A DNA stretch of 64,000 bases from the NCBI GenBank assembly GCA_038040385.1, contig JBBPII010000001.1, positions 434,001 to 498,000 of the forward strand, written 5' to 3'. Made by a program: the position numbers and the translations under genes. Every line of letters starts with the position of its first letter. Position 1 is the stretch's first letter. Origin of the DNA: Gilichinskyi gelida (lineage in GTDB: Bacteria > Acidobacteriota > Thermoanaerobaculia > Gp7-AA8). Of this stretch, positions 44,414 through 52,397 are shown one piece after another. The notes under the pieces are model-generated. The model was given only the letters and a program-made list of their open reading frames with translations. It searched no databases and had not been told where the DNA came from.

Positions 44414-44829
44414 CGGCTCGCCTCGTAGATCCTGCCCTCGGGCAGCTCCGTGATCAGGCGATACGACGGGTTCGCGAACGGCGTGCGCACCGCGAGCACG
44501 TACTGCGGCGGCGCCGTGGCGAACTCCGGCGGGACGACGCGGTGGCGCGGCATCATCCCCACCGCGGTGAGCCAATGCGTCACGTCGTAGTTCGGCGCCT
44601 GCGACGGCTCGATGGCCGTGACCGTGGCGCCGCGCGGGATGATGTTCGCCGCGCGATCGGCGAGGAGAATGACGTCGCGGCTGGGATATGGCACCGGCGC
44701 CACGTGGTCCTGCACCGTCTCCGGGAAGGTGAAGTACGGCCCGCCGAGACGGTAGAAGCGGTGGATGAGCGCCACGGCGAAGATCGCGGCGGCGATCCAG
44801 ATGATCGCCGTGCGTGCGCGGTCGCGCAC
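44410..44829 (-). CDS. Small membrane-anchored protein next to the GT-C gene
   Basis: The 139-residue protein has one N-terminal membrane helix (AIIWIAAAIFAVALIHRFYR) and a periplasmic alpha-beta domain (VILLADRAANIIPRGATVTA, PEFATAPPQYVLAVRTPF). That domain resembles the C-terminal soluble domain that ends many GT-C membrane proteins, so it may be a detached tail acting with the next gene, with which it overlaps by four bases (GTGA). It starts 4 bp after the GAPDH gene. The family is unknown. Confidence 0.6.
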   Translation of the reverse strand: MRDRARTAIIWIAAAIFAVALIHRFYRLGGPYFTFPETVQDHVAPVPYPSRDVILLADRAANIIPRGATVTAIEPSQAPNYDVTHWLTAVGMMPRHRVVPPEFATAPPQYVLAVRTPFANPSYRLITELPEGRIYEASR

Positions 44830-44833
44830 GCCG

Positions 44834-45892
44834 TCAGATCTCCCGGAAGAAGTACGGCCGCAGCACTTCGATCTTCTCTTCCAGCGTCGACGCGTCGAGA
44901 TACCGCAGCGTCGCCGCCACGGAGGAGAGGAGCGAGTTGCCGTCCTGCGGCGTGTAGCAGAAGCCGACGATCTTCCTCGGATTGGGCACGATCAGCGTGG
45001 TGATGGGGACCACCGTCTGCGACAGGATGCGGCCGAAGTAGCCGTGGTCGCGGCCGAAGGAGAAGATCGTATTCACCGAGCGCTTGTTCGTGCAGGCCAC
45101 CCGCGCGTTGCTGCGCAGCGCCGACTTCACTTGCTCGAGGGAGGTGTCGTGGCCGACGTCAAGATCGAACCAGAGCGTGTGCATGTATTGCGTGTTGATC
45201 TTGATGGCCGAGGAGAAGAGGTCGAGCTTCTCGCCGAGGGTCTGGAAGAGGTGGTAGGCGTCGCGGGCGTGGTGGGTGCCGAACGACGGGTCGTCGTGCT
45301 TGCCGGCCTCGGGGGCGGCGATGAAGCCCTTGGCGTCGGAGACGTCGTTCGCCCGGCGCATGCAGACGAAACGGCCGGCGACGAGGCTGAGCTTCCCGTC
45401 ATGCGACGCCAGCGTCTTCACCAGCACCGAAATGTTGTGGGTGTTGCACGACACCACCTGCACGAAGCGATCGTCAGGCGACTGCACTTCGTCGTTGATG
45501 CCGCGCGCGTACGGCTTGCCGAAGCCGAACTCGGAGCCTTGCGCCAGGAAGCCGCGCGGCCCCTTGCAGCGGTCGTAGTACTTCGCCTTGTTGTCGTTGC
45601 CGGCCGGCGTGCAGTCGACGACCACCGTGGCGCGCGCCAGCGCCTCTTCGGTGGTGAACGAGACGCGGTGGCCGAGGAGGTTGAACTCGTCGCGCGCCTC
45701 CTCGTCGACCACCAGCTTGCCGCCGCGGTTGATGAGGTGCTCGACCATGGCGCGGTCGTCGGCTTTCGGCGTCCGCTTGTGGAAGGTGACTTCGTCGATG
45801 CCCCAGCGCTCTTTGAAGTCGGTAAACAGCCCGATGAGCGGCTCCCCGATGGTGCCGGTGCCGACGACGTGGACGATGGTCTTGCTGGCCAT
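44834..45892 (-). CDS. Type II (archaeal-type) glyceraldehyde-3-phosphate dehydrogenase-like protein
   Basis: The 352-residue protein has an N-terminal nucleotide site (VHVVGTGTIGEPLIGLF) and the archaeal-GAPDH pattern: VVVDCTPAGNDNKAKYYDRC, then the catalytic Cys in VQVVSCNTHNISVLVKTL, RFVCMRRANDVSDAKGF and the paired His in SFGTHHARDAYHLF. Both catalytic residues of the type II family (Cys in SCNT, second His in HH) are in place, so oxidation of glyceraldehyde 3-phosphate or a related aldehyde is plausible. It heads a minus-strand run ending with accD-folC. ATG 45892 is used; the longer frame is rejected. The exact substrate is uncertain. Confidence 0.75.
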   Translation of the reverse strand: MASKTIVHVVGTGTIGEPLIGLFTDFKERWGIDEVTFHKRTPKADDRAMVEHLINRGGKLVVDEEARDEFNLLGHRVSFTTEEALARATVVVDCTPAGNDNKAKYYDRCKGPRGFLAQGSEFGFGKPYARGINDEVQSPDDRFVQVVSCNTHNISVLVKTLASHDGKLSLVAGRFVCMRRANDVSDAKGFIAAPEAGKHDDPSFGTHHARDAYHLFQTLGEKLDLFSSAIKINTQYMHTLWFDLDVGHDTSLEQVKSALRSNARVACTNKRSVNTIFSFGRDHGYFGRILSQTVVPITTLIVPNPRKIVGFCYTPQDGNSLLSSVAATLRYLDASTLEEKIEVLRPYFFREI

Positions 45893-45920
45893 ACGGGGCG
45901 CGGATTCTAGCAGCATCGGC

Positions 45921-45949
45921 TTGACATGCGCCGCGCATGTTTGCATGTT
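45921..45949 (+). promoter_or_regulatory. Promoter with palindromic operator of the toxin-antitoxin pair
   Basis: TTGACA (45921-45926) and CATGTT (45944-45949) are 17 bp apart. A perfect palindrome, ACATGCGC-C-GCGCATGT (45924-45940), overlaps the -35, and half-sites (GCGCATG) recur before the start. This is the expected autorepression site for the ribbon-helix-helix antitoxin. The -10 ends 6 nt before ATG 45956. Confidence 0.65.
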
Positions 45950-45955
45950 GTGCGC

Positions 45956-46231
45956 ATGGGAAAGATGGTCCAGATCCGCAACATGCCGGACAAACTCCAC
46001 CGGACGCTCAAGTCGCGCGCCGCGCAGGCGGGGATGTCGCTGTCGGAGTACCTGCTGCGGGAGTTGAAGAAGGCGGCAGACAAGCCGTCGGTGGAGGAGC
46101 TGCTCGACCGCATTCGAAGCCGGCCACCCGTGGAGCCGGGTGTCTCTTCGGCGGAAATCATTCGCGAAGGGCGTGACGAGCGAATGCGCCAAATGGACGA
46201 ACGGGTGGACACGATTGGCAGTCGTCGTTGA
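45956..46231 (+). CDS. FitA/VapB-type ribbon-helix-helix antitoxin
   Basis: The 91-residue protein has a FitA-like ribbon-helix-helix: MVQIRNMPDKLHRTLKSRAA then QAGMSLSEYLLRELKKAADK (residues 4-43). A C-terminal toxin-binding tail follows (VEELLDRIRSRPPVEPGVSS). It should dimerise on the palindrome upstream and neutralise the PIN toxin. ATG 45956 is chosen from promoter spacing; 45965 is possible. It overlaps the toxin gene by 17 bp. Confidence 0.88.
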   Translation: MGKMVQIRNMPDKLHRTLKSRAAQAGMSLSEYLLRELKKAADKPSVEELLDRIRSRPPVEPGVSSAEIIREGRDERMRQMDERVDTIGSRR

Positions 46232-46613
46232 CGCTTCGGCGGTGGTTGACTTCCTGCTCGAACCGGAGCGCTTCCCTCGCATTGGCATAGAGCTCGTGGC
46301 CAACTCGGCGACGCTGCGCGCGCCGCACCTGATTGATCTCGAGGTGGTGCACGCGCTACGCGGCATGGTCATGCGACATCGTCTCCTGCCGGGTCGCGCA
46401 GCGGCTGCCATATCCGACTTCCTCGCGGTGCCGATCGAACGCTATCCGCATGAGCCTCTGCTGTTTCGAGCCTGGGAGCTTCGCGACAACCTCAGCGCGT
46501 ACGACGCTTCGTATGTCGCTCTTGCCGAATTCCTCGACGTCCCCCTCCTCACCCGCGACGCGCGTCTCGCCCGCTCCTCCGGCCACACCGCCCGCATCGA
46601 GTACATCGACTAG
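46215..46613 (+). CDS. VapC/FitB-type PIN-domain ribonuclease toxin
   Basis: The 132-residue PIN protein has acidic residues at the usual places: Asp in AVVVDASAVVDFLLE, Glu in PHLIDLEVVHALRGM, Asp in NLSAYDASYVALAEFLDVPL and Asp in LTRDARLAR. They bind metal for RNA cleavage. TTG 46215 gives the canonical PIN start; the longer frame is antitoxin shadow. Its stop TAG begins the smpB -10 box. VapC toxins often cut initiator tRNA or 23S rRNA; FitB-type targets are less clear. Confidence 0.88.
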   Translation: MAVVVDASAVVDFLLEPERFPRIGIELVANSATLRAPHLIDLEVVHALRGMVMRHRLLPGRAAAAISDFLAVPIERYPHEPLLFRAWELRDNLSAYDASYVALAEFLDVPLLTRDARLARSSGHTARIEYID

Positions 46614-46616
46614 AAT
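46611..46616 (+). promoter_or_regulatory. -10 box TAGAAT before smpB
   Basis: TAGAAT ends 9 nt before the smpB ATG, and no ribosome-binding site lies between (CGCCCGCCC). Its TAG is also the stop codon of the toxin gene. Confidence 0.5.
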
Positions 46617-46625
46617 CGCCCGCCC

Positions 46626-47090
46626 ATGGCGGCCAAGGACTCTGGCGAGAAGCTCATCGCCTCGAACAAGAAAGCGCTGCACGACTACTTCGTCCTGCAG
46701 AAGCTGGAGGCGGGGATCGAGCTGACCGGCACCGAGGTCAAGTCGCTGCGGGACGGGAAGGCCAATCTCAAGGACAGCTACGTCGGCTTCGAGGGAGGCG
46801 AGGCGTATCTGCTGGCCACGCACATCTCGCCGTACTCGCACGGCAACCTGCAAAACCATGATCCGGAGCGGAAGCGGAAGCTCCTCCTGCACAAGCGGGA
46901 GATCGAGAAGCTGCACGCGCAGGTGATGGAGAAGGGGCTGACCATCGTCCCCCTGCGGCTGTACTTCAAGGGGGGGCGGGTGAAGACCGAGATCGCCGTG
47001 GTGCGCGGGAAGAAGTTGTATGACAAGCGCGAGACCGAGAAGCGCCGGGAGCAAGAGCGGGAGGCGGCATCGGCGATGAAAACGAGGTAG
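46626..47090 (+). CDS. smpB: tmRNA-binding protein SmpB
   Basis: The 154-residue protein has the SmpB barrel: NKKALHDYFVLQKLEAGIEL, TGTEVKSLRDGKANLKDSYV, HISPYSHGNLQNHDPERKRK, LLLHKREIEKL, VPLRLYFKGGRVKTEIAVVR. The basic tail KKLYDKRETEKRREQER becomes helical in the decoding centre. It brings tmRNA to stalled ribosomes. The length is usual. The start lies 9 nt after TAGAAT. Confidence 0.97.
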   Translation: MAAKDSGEKLIASNKKALHDYFVLQKLEAGIELTGTEVKSLRDGKANLKDSYVGFEGGEAYLLATHISPYSHGNLQNHDPERKRKLLLHKREIEKLHAQVMEKGLTIVPLRLYFKGGRVKTEIAVVRGKKLYDKRETEKRREQEREAASAMKTR

Positions 47091-47092
47091 CC

Positions 47093-47138
47093 GGGTCTCG
47101 CGGTCTCGGGGCGCAGCACTGCCGAGACCTCGCGACCC
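47093..47138. repeat. GTCTCG-type inverted repeat after smpB
   Basis: GGGTCTCGCGGTCTCGG faces CCGAGACCTCGCGACCC with a few mismatches around a short loop. It is related to the element at 6009-6078 and could act as a hairpin at the smpB 3' end, although no U run follows. Confidence 0.65.
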
Positions 47139-47302
47139 CCAACCGTGGTAACCGAGCCACACACCTGACCCCGCACGACCACAGAAACCGGAAGCTCCCG
47201 GCGGTCCAATCCGAGACCTAAACAACTGCTTAGCTGCGACTTACGTCCACATAGCGCACCCCGCGGCGCTGTGGCACCCACTCTGCTCTGGGTGGTGCGG
47301 CT
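47139..47302. other. Intergenic leader of lpxC
   Basis: No gene was found in this short stretch. A CACCCA/TGGGTG dyad lies near 47275-47296, just before the lpxC ATG, and might affect translation. No clear promoter was recognised. Confidence 0.3.
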
Positions 47303-48187
47303 ATGCACGTCGAACGCAAGACAATCAACACCAACGTCAGCATCACCGGCATCGGCCTCCACTCCGGCATCTACACCAAAGTCGAGCTCCATCCCGCCCG
47401 AGCGGGCAGCGGCGTCACCTTCGTCCGCGCGGATCTCGACGGCCTCCGGATTCCGGCGTTGCAGGCATCGACCACCTCCCTCGACCACGCCACCACGGTC
47501 GGCAAGGACGACGTGTCGGTCGGCACCGTCGAGCACCTCCTTTCCTCTGTAATGGCCTTCGGCATCACCGACCTCGACGTTCTAATAGACGGACCGGAAG
47601 TGCCGATTGTCGACGGTAGCGCGCTTCCCTTCATGCACCTCATCGACGCCGCCGGCATCCGCGGCTTGGGAGTGGACATACCGGTCCTCCGCATCAAGCA
47701 GCCGATCGAGATGGTCGAGGGCGAGAAGAGCATCCGCATCACCCCATCGAACCGCTTGATCCTCAATTACAAGATCGACTTCGCCCACCCCGCCATCGGC
47801 CGCCAGTCGTTTCACTTTGACTACGAGCGCGACAACTTCCTGCGGAAGATTGCTCCCGCCCGCACCTACGGCTTCCTCAAGGACGTCGAGAATCTGCGCA
47901 AGGCGGGGCTGGCCCGCGGCGGATCGGTGGAGAACTGCATCGTCCTCGACGACAGCGGGGTGATGAACGGCCCGCTGCGCTTCCGCGACGAGTTCGTCCG
48001 CCACAAGATCCTCGACCTCCTCGGCGACCTCGCCCTCATCGGACGCCCCATCGTCGGCGAGATCACCGCGAACCGCGCCGGCCACGCCATGCACTCGCGC
48101 TTCGTGGAGAAGATCCTCCGCGCCACCGCGCTCGACGACGAACGCGAGGGACTCGCCGCCGGCGAGGCCATCGGCAGTTTCGCGTAA
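47303..48187 (+). CDS. lpxC: UDP-3-O-acyl-N-acetylglucosamine deacetylase LpxC
   Basis: The 294-residue zinc enzyme carries RKTINTNVSITGIGLHSGIY, GTVEHLLSSVMAFGITDLDV (zinc His), EVPIVDGSALPFMHLIDAAG, FVRHKILDLLGDLALIGRPI (zinc His and Asp) and AGHAMHSRFVEKIL. It performs the committed step of lipid A synthesis in the cytoplasm, so the host makes LPS. The start is canonical. A symmetrical AGTGTGG/CCACACT hairpin follows the stop. Confidence 0.97.
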   Translation: MHVERKTINTNVSITGIGLHSGIYTKVELHPARAGSGVTFVRADLDGLRIPALQASTTSLDHATTVGKDDVSVGTVEHLLSSVMAFGITDLDVLIDGPEVPIVDGSALPFMHLIDAAGIRGLGVDIPVLRIKQPIEMVEGEKSIRITPSNRLILNYKIDFAHPAIGRQSFHFDYERDNFLRKIAPARTYGFLKDVENLRKAGLARGGSVENCIVLDDSGVMNGPLRFRDEFVRHKILDLLGDLALIGRPIVGEITANRAGHAMHSRFVEKILRATALDDEREGLAAGEAIGSFA

Positions 48188-48194
48188 TCGCCGA

Positions 48195-48216
48195 AGTGTG
48201 GTAAAAAAGCCACACT
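48195..48216. promoter_or_regulatory. AGTGTGG-TAAAAAAG-CCACACT dyad directly before a TTG start
   Basis: Perfect seven-base arms enclose an A-rich loop and end at the base before TTG 48217. The A-run could serve as a -10-like element for a leaderless start, or the dyad could be an operator. Confidence 0.4.
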
Positions 48217-48780
48217 TTGCTCTCCATCGCTCTCACATCCTTCCTCTTCTGGGCTGCCGCAGCCTCCCCGGCGGGCACCGATCCGGTTATCGATCACCTC
48301 AGCGCGGCCGGAGCGAACGGTGAGGTCGACGTCCGCTTTTCGCTGGCGCACGCCTTCAATCGCGAACAGACCATCCAGTCGCTGCAGAGCGGGGTCCCGA
48401 CCAGCCTGACCTACATCGTCGAGGTCTTCCGCAAGCGGCCCCTCTGGTTCGACGAAGGCCTCGGCCGCGCGCGGATCGAAGTCATCGCCACCTTCAACTC
48501 CGTCACCCGCGAGTACCTCCTCAACTACCGCCGCGACCGAAAGCTGGTGCGCTCGGAGACCTTCAGCGACCTCGCCGCGCTGCAGCACGCCATGACCCAC
48601 ATCGACGAGCCGAAGCTGTTCGACATCGGGAAGCGGGCGCCATACAAGCTCGCGGTGCGGGTGAAGGCAGACCTCATGCGCGGGTGGCTGCTGTATGTCA
48701 TCCCGTGGGAGATCTCGACGCGGTGGAAAGAAGCGCGCGTGGAGGCGCCGCAGCCGGAGGCGGCCCGTGAGACTAAGTGA
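48217..48780 (+). CDS. DUF4390 family exported protein
   Basis: The 187-residue protein has a short signal-like start (LSIALTSFLFWAAAASPAG) and the DUF4390 pattern (VRFSLAHAFNREQTIQSLQS, GVPTSLTYIVEVFRKRPLWF, ATFNSVTREYLLNYRRD, YKLAVRVKADLMRGWLLYVI). DUF4390 genes commonly stand before an NtrY-type kinase, as here. TTG 48217 is the only start giving the signal. It overlaps the kinase start by 14 bp. Probably periplasmic; function unknown. Confidence 0.85.
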   Translation: MLSIALTSFLFWAAAASPAGTDPVIDHLSAAGANGEVDVRFSLAHAFNREQTIQSLQSGVPTSLTYIVEVFRKRPLWFDEGLGRARIEVIATFNSVTREYLLNYRRDRKLVRSETFSDLAALQHAMTHIDEPKLFDIGKRAPYKLAVRVKADLMRGWLLYVIPWEISTRWKEARVEAPQPEAARETK

Positions 48781-50857
48781 GCTGATCCTCCGGCACCGGA
48801 AGGATCCGCGGGTCATCATCACCGTCCCGCTGCTGATCCTCGCCGCGACGAGCCTGATCTATTACGCCATGCAGCGGGCGAAGGAGCTGACGCCCGAGGC
48901 GCTGAGCAGCCATGTGTTGCTGTTCGTACTGACGCAAATCAACGTTCTGCTGATCGTCGGCATCCTCTTCGTGCTGCTGCGCGGCATCGTCAAACTGGTG
49001 TTGGATCGGCAGCGCGGCATCATCGGCTCGCGCTTCCGCACCAAGCTGGCCGTGGCGTGGGTGGCCACCTCGCTGTTGCCGGTGCTGATCCTCTTCATCT
49101 TTGCCTCGGACTTGCTTCGCGTCTCCATTGACCGCTGGTTCAACTCGCCGGTGCGGAAGATTCTGGCCAACGGCGAGGCCATCGCCCAGATGTCCGAGGA
49201 CCGCGCGGCGGCGGTGGCCGCGGCGGCGGCGCGGGAGATCGCCGCCAGTCCCTCGGTCGGCGACTCCGCGGGGCTCGACGTCATCCTCGATCACGTCCAG
49301 CAATTCCACACCGTCGACATGGTCGGGCTCTATCGCGACGGCACGCTGGTCAAAGTCGTGGCCGATCCGCGCGCGCCGATCCAGGAAGTGCCCGAGCCGC
49401 CGAAGCGCTTCTTCGACGAAGTGAGCGCGCGCGGCCGCGCCACGAAGATTGACGTCGGCGCGAACGGCACGTGGATCCGCGTCGCCGAGCGCGTGCGCGA
49501 CACGCCGTACGCCGCCGTCGCCGGCGTCTTCATCCCCGCGACTATGAGCCGGCTCATCGACGAGTCGATCATCGCCCACAAGAACTTCCAGCAGCTCGAC
49601 GCGCAGCGACCGACGCTGAAGGCCTCGCAGACCTCGCTGTTTCTCGCCGTCACCCTGGCCATCCTCTTCGGCACGCTGTGGACCTCCATCTACGCCTCGC
49701 GCCGCATCACCGTGCCGCTCAAGGCCCTGGCCGAGGCAACGGGGCGGCTGGCGGAGGGAGGCTTGGGGCACCGGGTCGACGTCGCGGCCACCGACGAAGT
49801 GGGGCGCCTCATCGAGTCGTTCAACTTCATGTCCACGCAGCTCGGCGAGCAGCGGCAGGCGATCACCCAGACCAATCGCTACCTCTCCACGGTTCTCGAC
49901 AGCGTGGCCACCGGCATCATCGCCTTCAGTGACAAGCTCGACCTCCTCTCCATCAACCGCGCGGCGCTGCAGATCCTGCAAATGGACGAGCCGCAGCCGC
50001 GCGCCAGCCTTCCCCGAGTCCTGATCGGCGATCTCACGCCGCTCTTCGACACCCTCCGCGAGCTGACCGCCCGCGGAGTTCGCACGCGGGAGGTGACGCT
50101 GATCCGCGGCGGCGAGCTGCGCTACCTCGAGGTCTCCGTCGCCCGCCTCGGCGGCACCGGAGAAAGCGGCTGGGTGGCGGCCATCGAGGACTCCACGCAG
50201 CTCGTGCAGGCGCAGAAGCTGGCAGCGTGGAACGAGGCGGCGCGCCGCATCGCGCACGAGATCAAGAACCCGCTGACGCCGATCCAGCTCTCCGCCGAGC
50301 GCATCGCCAAGAAGTTCGGCCGCGACCAGCCGGACATCGCCGAAGGCTGCAGGACCATCGTGTCCGAGGTCGGGCAGCTCAAGCGGATGGTGGACGAGTT
50401 CGCGCGGTTCGCGCGCATGCCGGCCGTCCACCTGCGCCACGCGCAGCTGTCGGAGATCCTGCAGCAGGCGGCGAGCCTCTACCGCGACGTCAAGCCGGGG
50501 GTGAGCGTCTCGGTGACGGTCGACTCCGACATCGAGCTGCTGGTCGACCCCGAGCAGATCCGCCGCGCGGTCGGCAACCTGCTCAAGAACGCGGTCGAGG
50601 CCACCGACTCCGGCGAGATTCGCGTCTCCGCCCGCCGCGCCACCCACCGCGTGGTGATCGAGGTGGCCGATCCCGGCCGCGGCGTCCCCGACGCCGACAA
50701 GGACAAGCTCTTCCTCCCGTACTTTTCCACCAAAGGCCGCGGCACCGGCCTGGGTCTGGCCATCGTCCACCGCATCGTGAACGATCACGACGGGCGGATC
50801 TCCGTGCACGACAACTATCCGAAGGGGACGCGATTTGAGATCGAACTGCCTGCGTAG
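48767..50857 (+). CDS. ntrY: NtrY-like membrane sensor histidine kinase
   Basis: The 696-residue kinase has N-terminal membrane helices (VIITVPLLILAATSLIYYAM, LLFVLTQINVLLIVGILFVL, AVAWVATSLLPVLILFIFAS) and a periplasmic sensor region. A further helix leads to HAMP (ITVPLKALAEATGRLAEGGL), then a PAS-type domain, the H-box IAHEIKNPLTPIQLSAERIA and the ATPase domain (LLKNAVEATDSGEI, DKDKLFLPYFSTKGRGTGLG). GTG 48767 overlaps the DUF4390 gene; longer frames are shadow. It should phosphorylate the NtrX-type regulator encoded next. Confidence 0.95.
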   Translation: MRLSELILRHRKDPRVIITVPLLILAATSLIYYAMQRAKELTPEALSSHVLLFVLTQINVLLIVGILFVLLRGIVKLVLDRQRGIIGSRFRTKLAVAWVATSLLPVLILFIFASDLLRVSIDRWFNSPVRKILANGEAIAQMSEDRAAAVAAAAAREIAASPSVGDSAGLDVILDHVQQFHTVDMVGLYRDGTLVKVVADPRAPIQEVPEPPKRFFDEVSARGRATKIDVGANGTWIRVAERVRDTPYAAVAGVFIPATMSRLIDESIIAHKNFQQLDAQRPTLKASQTSLFLAVTLAILFGTLWTSIYASRRITVPLKALAEATGRLAEGGLGHRVDVAATDEVGRLIESFNFMSTQLGEQRQAITQTNRYLSTVLDSVATGIIAFSDKLDLLSINRAALQILQMDEPQPRASLPRVLIGDLTPLFDTLRELTARGVRTREVTLIRGGELRYLEVSVARLGGTGESGWVAAIEDSTQLVQAQKLAAWNEAARRIAHEIKNPLTPIQLSAERIAKKFGRDQPDIAEGCRTIVSEVGQLKRMVDEFARFARMPAVHLRHAQLSEILQQAASLYRDVKPGVSVSVTVDSDIELLVDPEQIRRAVGNLLKNAVEATDSGEIRVSARRATHRVVIEVADPGRGVPDADKDKLFLPYFSTKGRGTGLGLAIVHRIVNDHDGRISVHDNYPKGTRFEIELPA

Positions 50858-50860
50858 CGG

Positions 50861-50920
50861 GCAGCTGGCAGCTAGCAGCTTGCGGCGACGTTCTCCTGCA
50901 AGCTGCTAGCTGCGAGCTGC
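50861..50920. repeat. Long AGCTGC/GCAGCT inverted repeat between ntrY and ntrX
   Basis: Two 23-base arms (50861-50883 and 50898-50920; GCAGCTGGCAGCTAGC... and its complement) match with one mismatch around a 14-base loop. The strong hairpin could set different levels of kinase and regulator. Confidence 0.8.
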
Positions 50921-50929
50921 AAGCCCACT

Positions 50930-52276
50930 ATGGCCAAAATCCTCATCATCGACGACGAGTCATCCATCCGCACGGCTCTCGCGAACATCCTTCACGACGA
51001 AGGACATCAGACCACGCTCGCCGAGTCGGGGGAGGCGGCCATCGCGCAGTTCGCGCGCGAGGAGTTCGATCTGATCATCCTCGACCTCTGGCTGCCTGGG
51101 ATCGACGGGATGACCGTGCTGGAGCGCCTCCGCGCGGCGGGCGCGCCGCCGGTGATCGTCATCTCCGGCCACGGCAACGTCGACAGCGCGGTCCGCGCCA
51201 CCCGCCTCGGCGCGTACGACTTCCTGGAGAAGCCGCTCTCGCTCGAGCGGGTGCTGCTCACCGTCAATCACGCCCTCGCCGACCGCAAGCTTCGCGATCA
51301 GGTGCGCGACCTCCGGCGCCACATCGCGCTGGAGGAGATCCTCATCGGCGAGAGCGACGTCATGAAGCGCCTCGACGACGCCATCCGCAGCGCCGCGCCG
51401 TCGAACAGCCGGGTGCTGATCAACGGCGAGAACGGCAGTGGGAAGGAGATCGTCGCCCGCACGCTGCACCGCCTCTCGCACCGCGCGGAGCAGGCGTTCG
51501 TCGACGTCAATTGCGCGGCGATCCCCAAGGACCTCATCGAGTCCGAGCTGTTCGGGCATCGGAAAGGGGCGTTCACCGGCGCCATCGACGACCGGAAGGG
51601 GAAGTTCGAGCTGGCCGACGGCGGCACGCTCTTCCTCGACGAGATCGGCGACATGAGCCTCGAGGCGCAGGCGAAGGTGCTGCGCGTGCTGCAGGAGCAG
51701 ACTTTCCAGAAGGTCGGCGGGCAGCAGGCCATCACCGTCGACGTGCGGGTGATCGCCGCGACGAACAAGAACCTCGAGGCGGAGATCGCGGCGGGGAACT
51801 TCCGCAGCGATCTGTTCTATCGCTTGAACGTCATCCCCATCGAGGTCCCGCCGCTCCGCGCCCGCGGCAACGACATCATCCTGCTGGCGGAGTACTTCCT
51901 CCGCCGCTTCGCCGCGGAGACGGGGATGCCGAAGAAGCGGCTCTCCGCCGGGGCGATGTCGAAGCTGCGCGGCTACCACTGGCCGGGGAACGTCCGCGAG
52001 CTGCGCAACGTCGTCGAGCGCATCGCCATCCTGACCAAAGGGGAGTCGATCGAGGCCGAGGACATCCAGCTCGGAACGCGCGGCAGCCTCCCGGCGGAAG
52101 TGGACGGAAAGCTGACCCTCCGCGAGGCTCGCGACGAGTTCGAGAAGCAGTACATCCTGGCCCGGCTGCGCGAGCTCGCCGGCAACGTCAGCCGGACGGC
52201 CGACGCGCTGGGAGTGGAGCGCTCGAACCTCTACCGCAAGCTCCACGCGTACGGAATTCGCGTGGAGCGTCCCTGA
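50930..52276 (+). CDS. ntrX: NtrX-like sigma54-dependent response regulator
   Basis: The 448-residue protein has a receiver (ILIIDDESSIRTALANILHD, phospho-Asp in LIILDLWLPGIDG), an AAA+ domain (Walker A INGENGSGKEIVARTLHRLS, GAFTGA loop in RKGAFTGAIDDRKGKFELAD, Walker B GGTLFLDEIGDM) and a Fis-type helix-turn-helix (NVSRTADALGVERSNLYRKL). The GAFTGA loop is intact, so it can activate sigma54 promoters. With NtrY it probably controls nitrogen or envelope/redox genes. Confidence 0.96.
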   Translation: MAKILIIDDESSIRTALANILHDEGHQTTLAESGEAAIAQFAREEFDLIILDLWLPGIDGMTVLERLRAAGAPPVIVISGHGNVDSAVRATRLGAYDFLEKPLSLERVLLTVNHALADRKLRDQVRDLRRHIALEEILIGESDVMKRLDDAIRSAAPSNSRVLINGENGSGKEIVARTLHRLSHRAEQAFVDVNCAAIPKDLIESELFGHRKGAFTGAIDDRKGKFELADGGTLFLDEIGDMSLEAQAKVLRVLQEQTFQKVGGQQAITVDVRVIAATNKNLEAEIAAGNFRSDLFYRLNVIPIEVPPLRARGNDIILLAEYFLRRFAAETGMPKKRLSAGAMSKLRGYHWPGNVRELRNVVERIAILTKGESIEAEDIQLGTRGSLPAEVDGKLTLREARDEFEKQYILARLRELAGNVSRTADALGVERSNLYRKLHAYGIRVERP

Positions 52277-52284
52277 TCGTGTAG

Positions 52285-52306
52285 CGGCGGCCGCTCCCGG
52301 CCGCCG
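52285..52306. repeat. Hairpin CGGCGGCCG-CTCC-CGGCCGCCG
   Basis: Nine-base perfect arms with a CTCC loop lie 9 bp after ntrX. There is no U run, so it is a dispersed repeat rather than a classical terminator. The loop is shared with 40391-40412. Confidence 0.65.
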
Positions 52307-52349
52307 GCGCGCGATCGGAATAGCCGCTGCACCGCCGCAGGTTAGACGC

Positions 52350-52379
52350 TTGACTGCGCGGGGCCGGTTTGACTAACCT
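52350..52379 (+). promoter_or_regulatory. Sigma70-like promoter of tRNA-Gly
   Basis: TTGACT (52350-52355) and TAACCT (52374-52379) are separated by 18 bp, with the tRNA 5' end 19 bp downstream of the -10. Confidence 0.6.
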
Positions 52380-52397
52380 CACCGGCCGCAGCAATTA

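Noticed and set aside
48773..50809. 678-residue open frame antisense to ntrY
   Set aside because: It is a GC-rich shadow frame rich in Arg/Asp/Val with no domain features; ntrY on the other strand has full kinase motifs.
52285..52306. Intrinsic terminator of ntrX
   Set aside because: The hairpin is strong but has no T run and matches the dispersed CTCC-loop repeat type.
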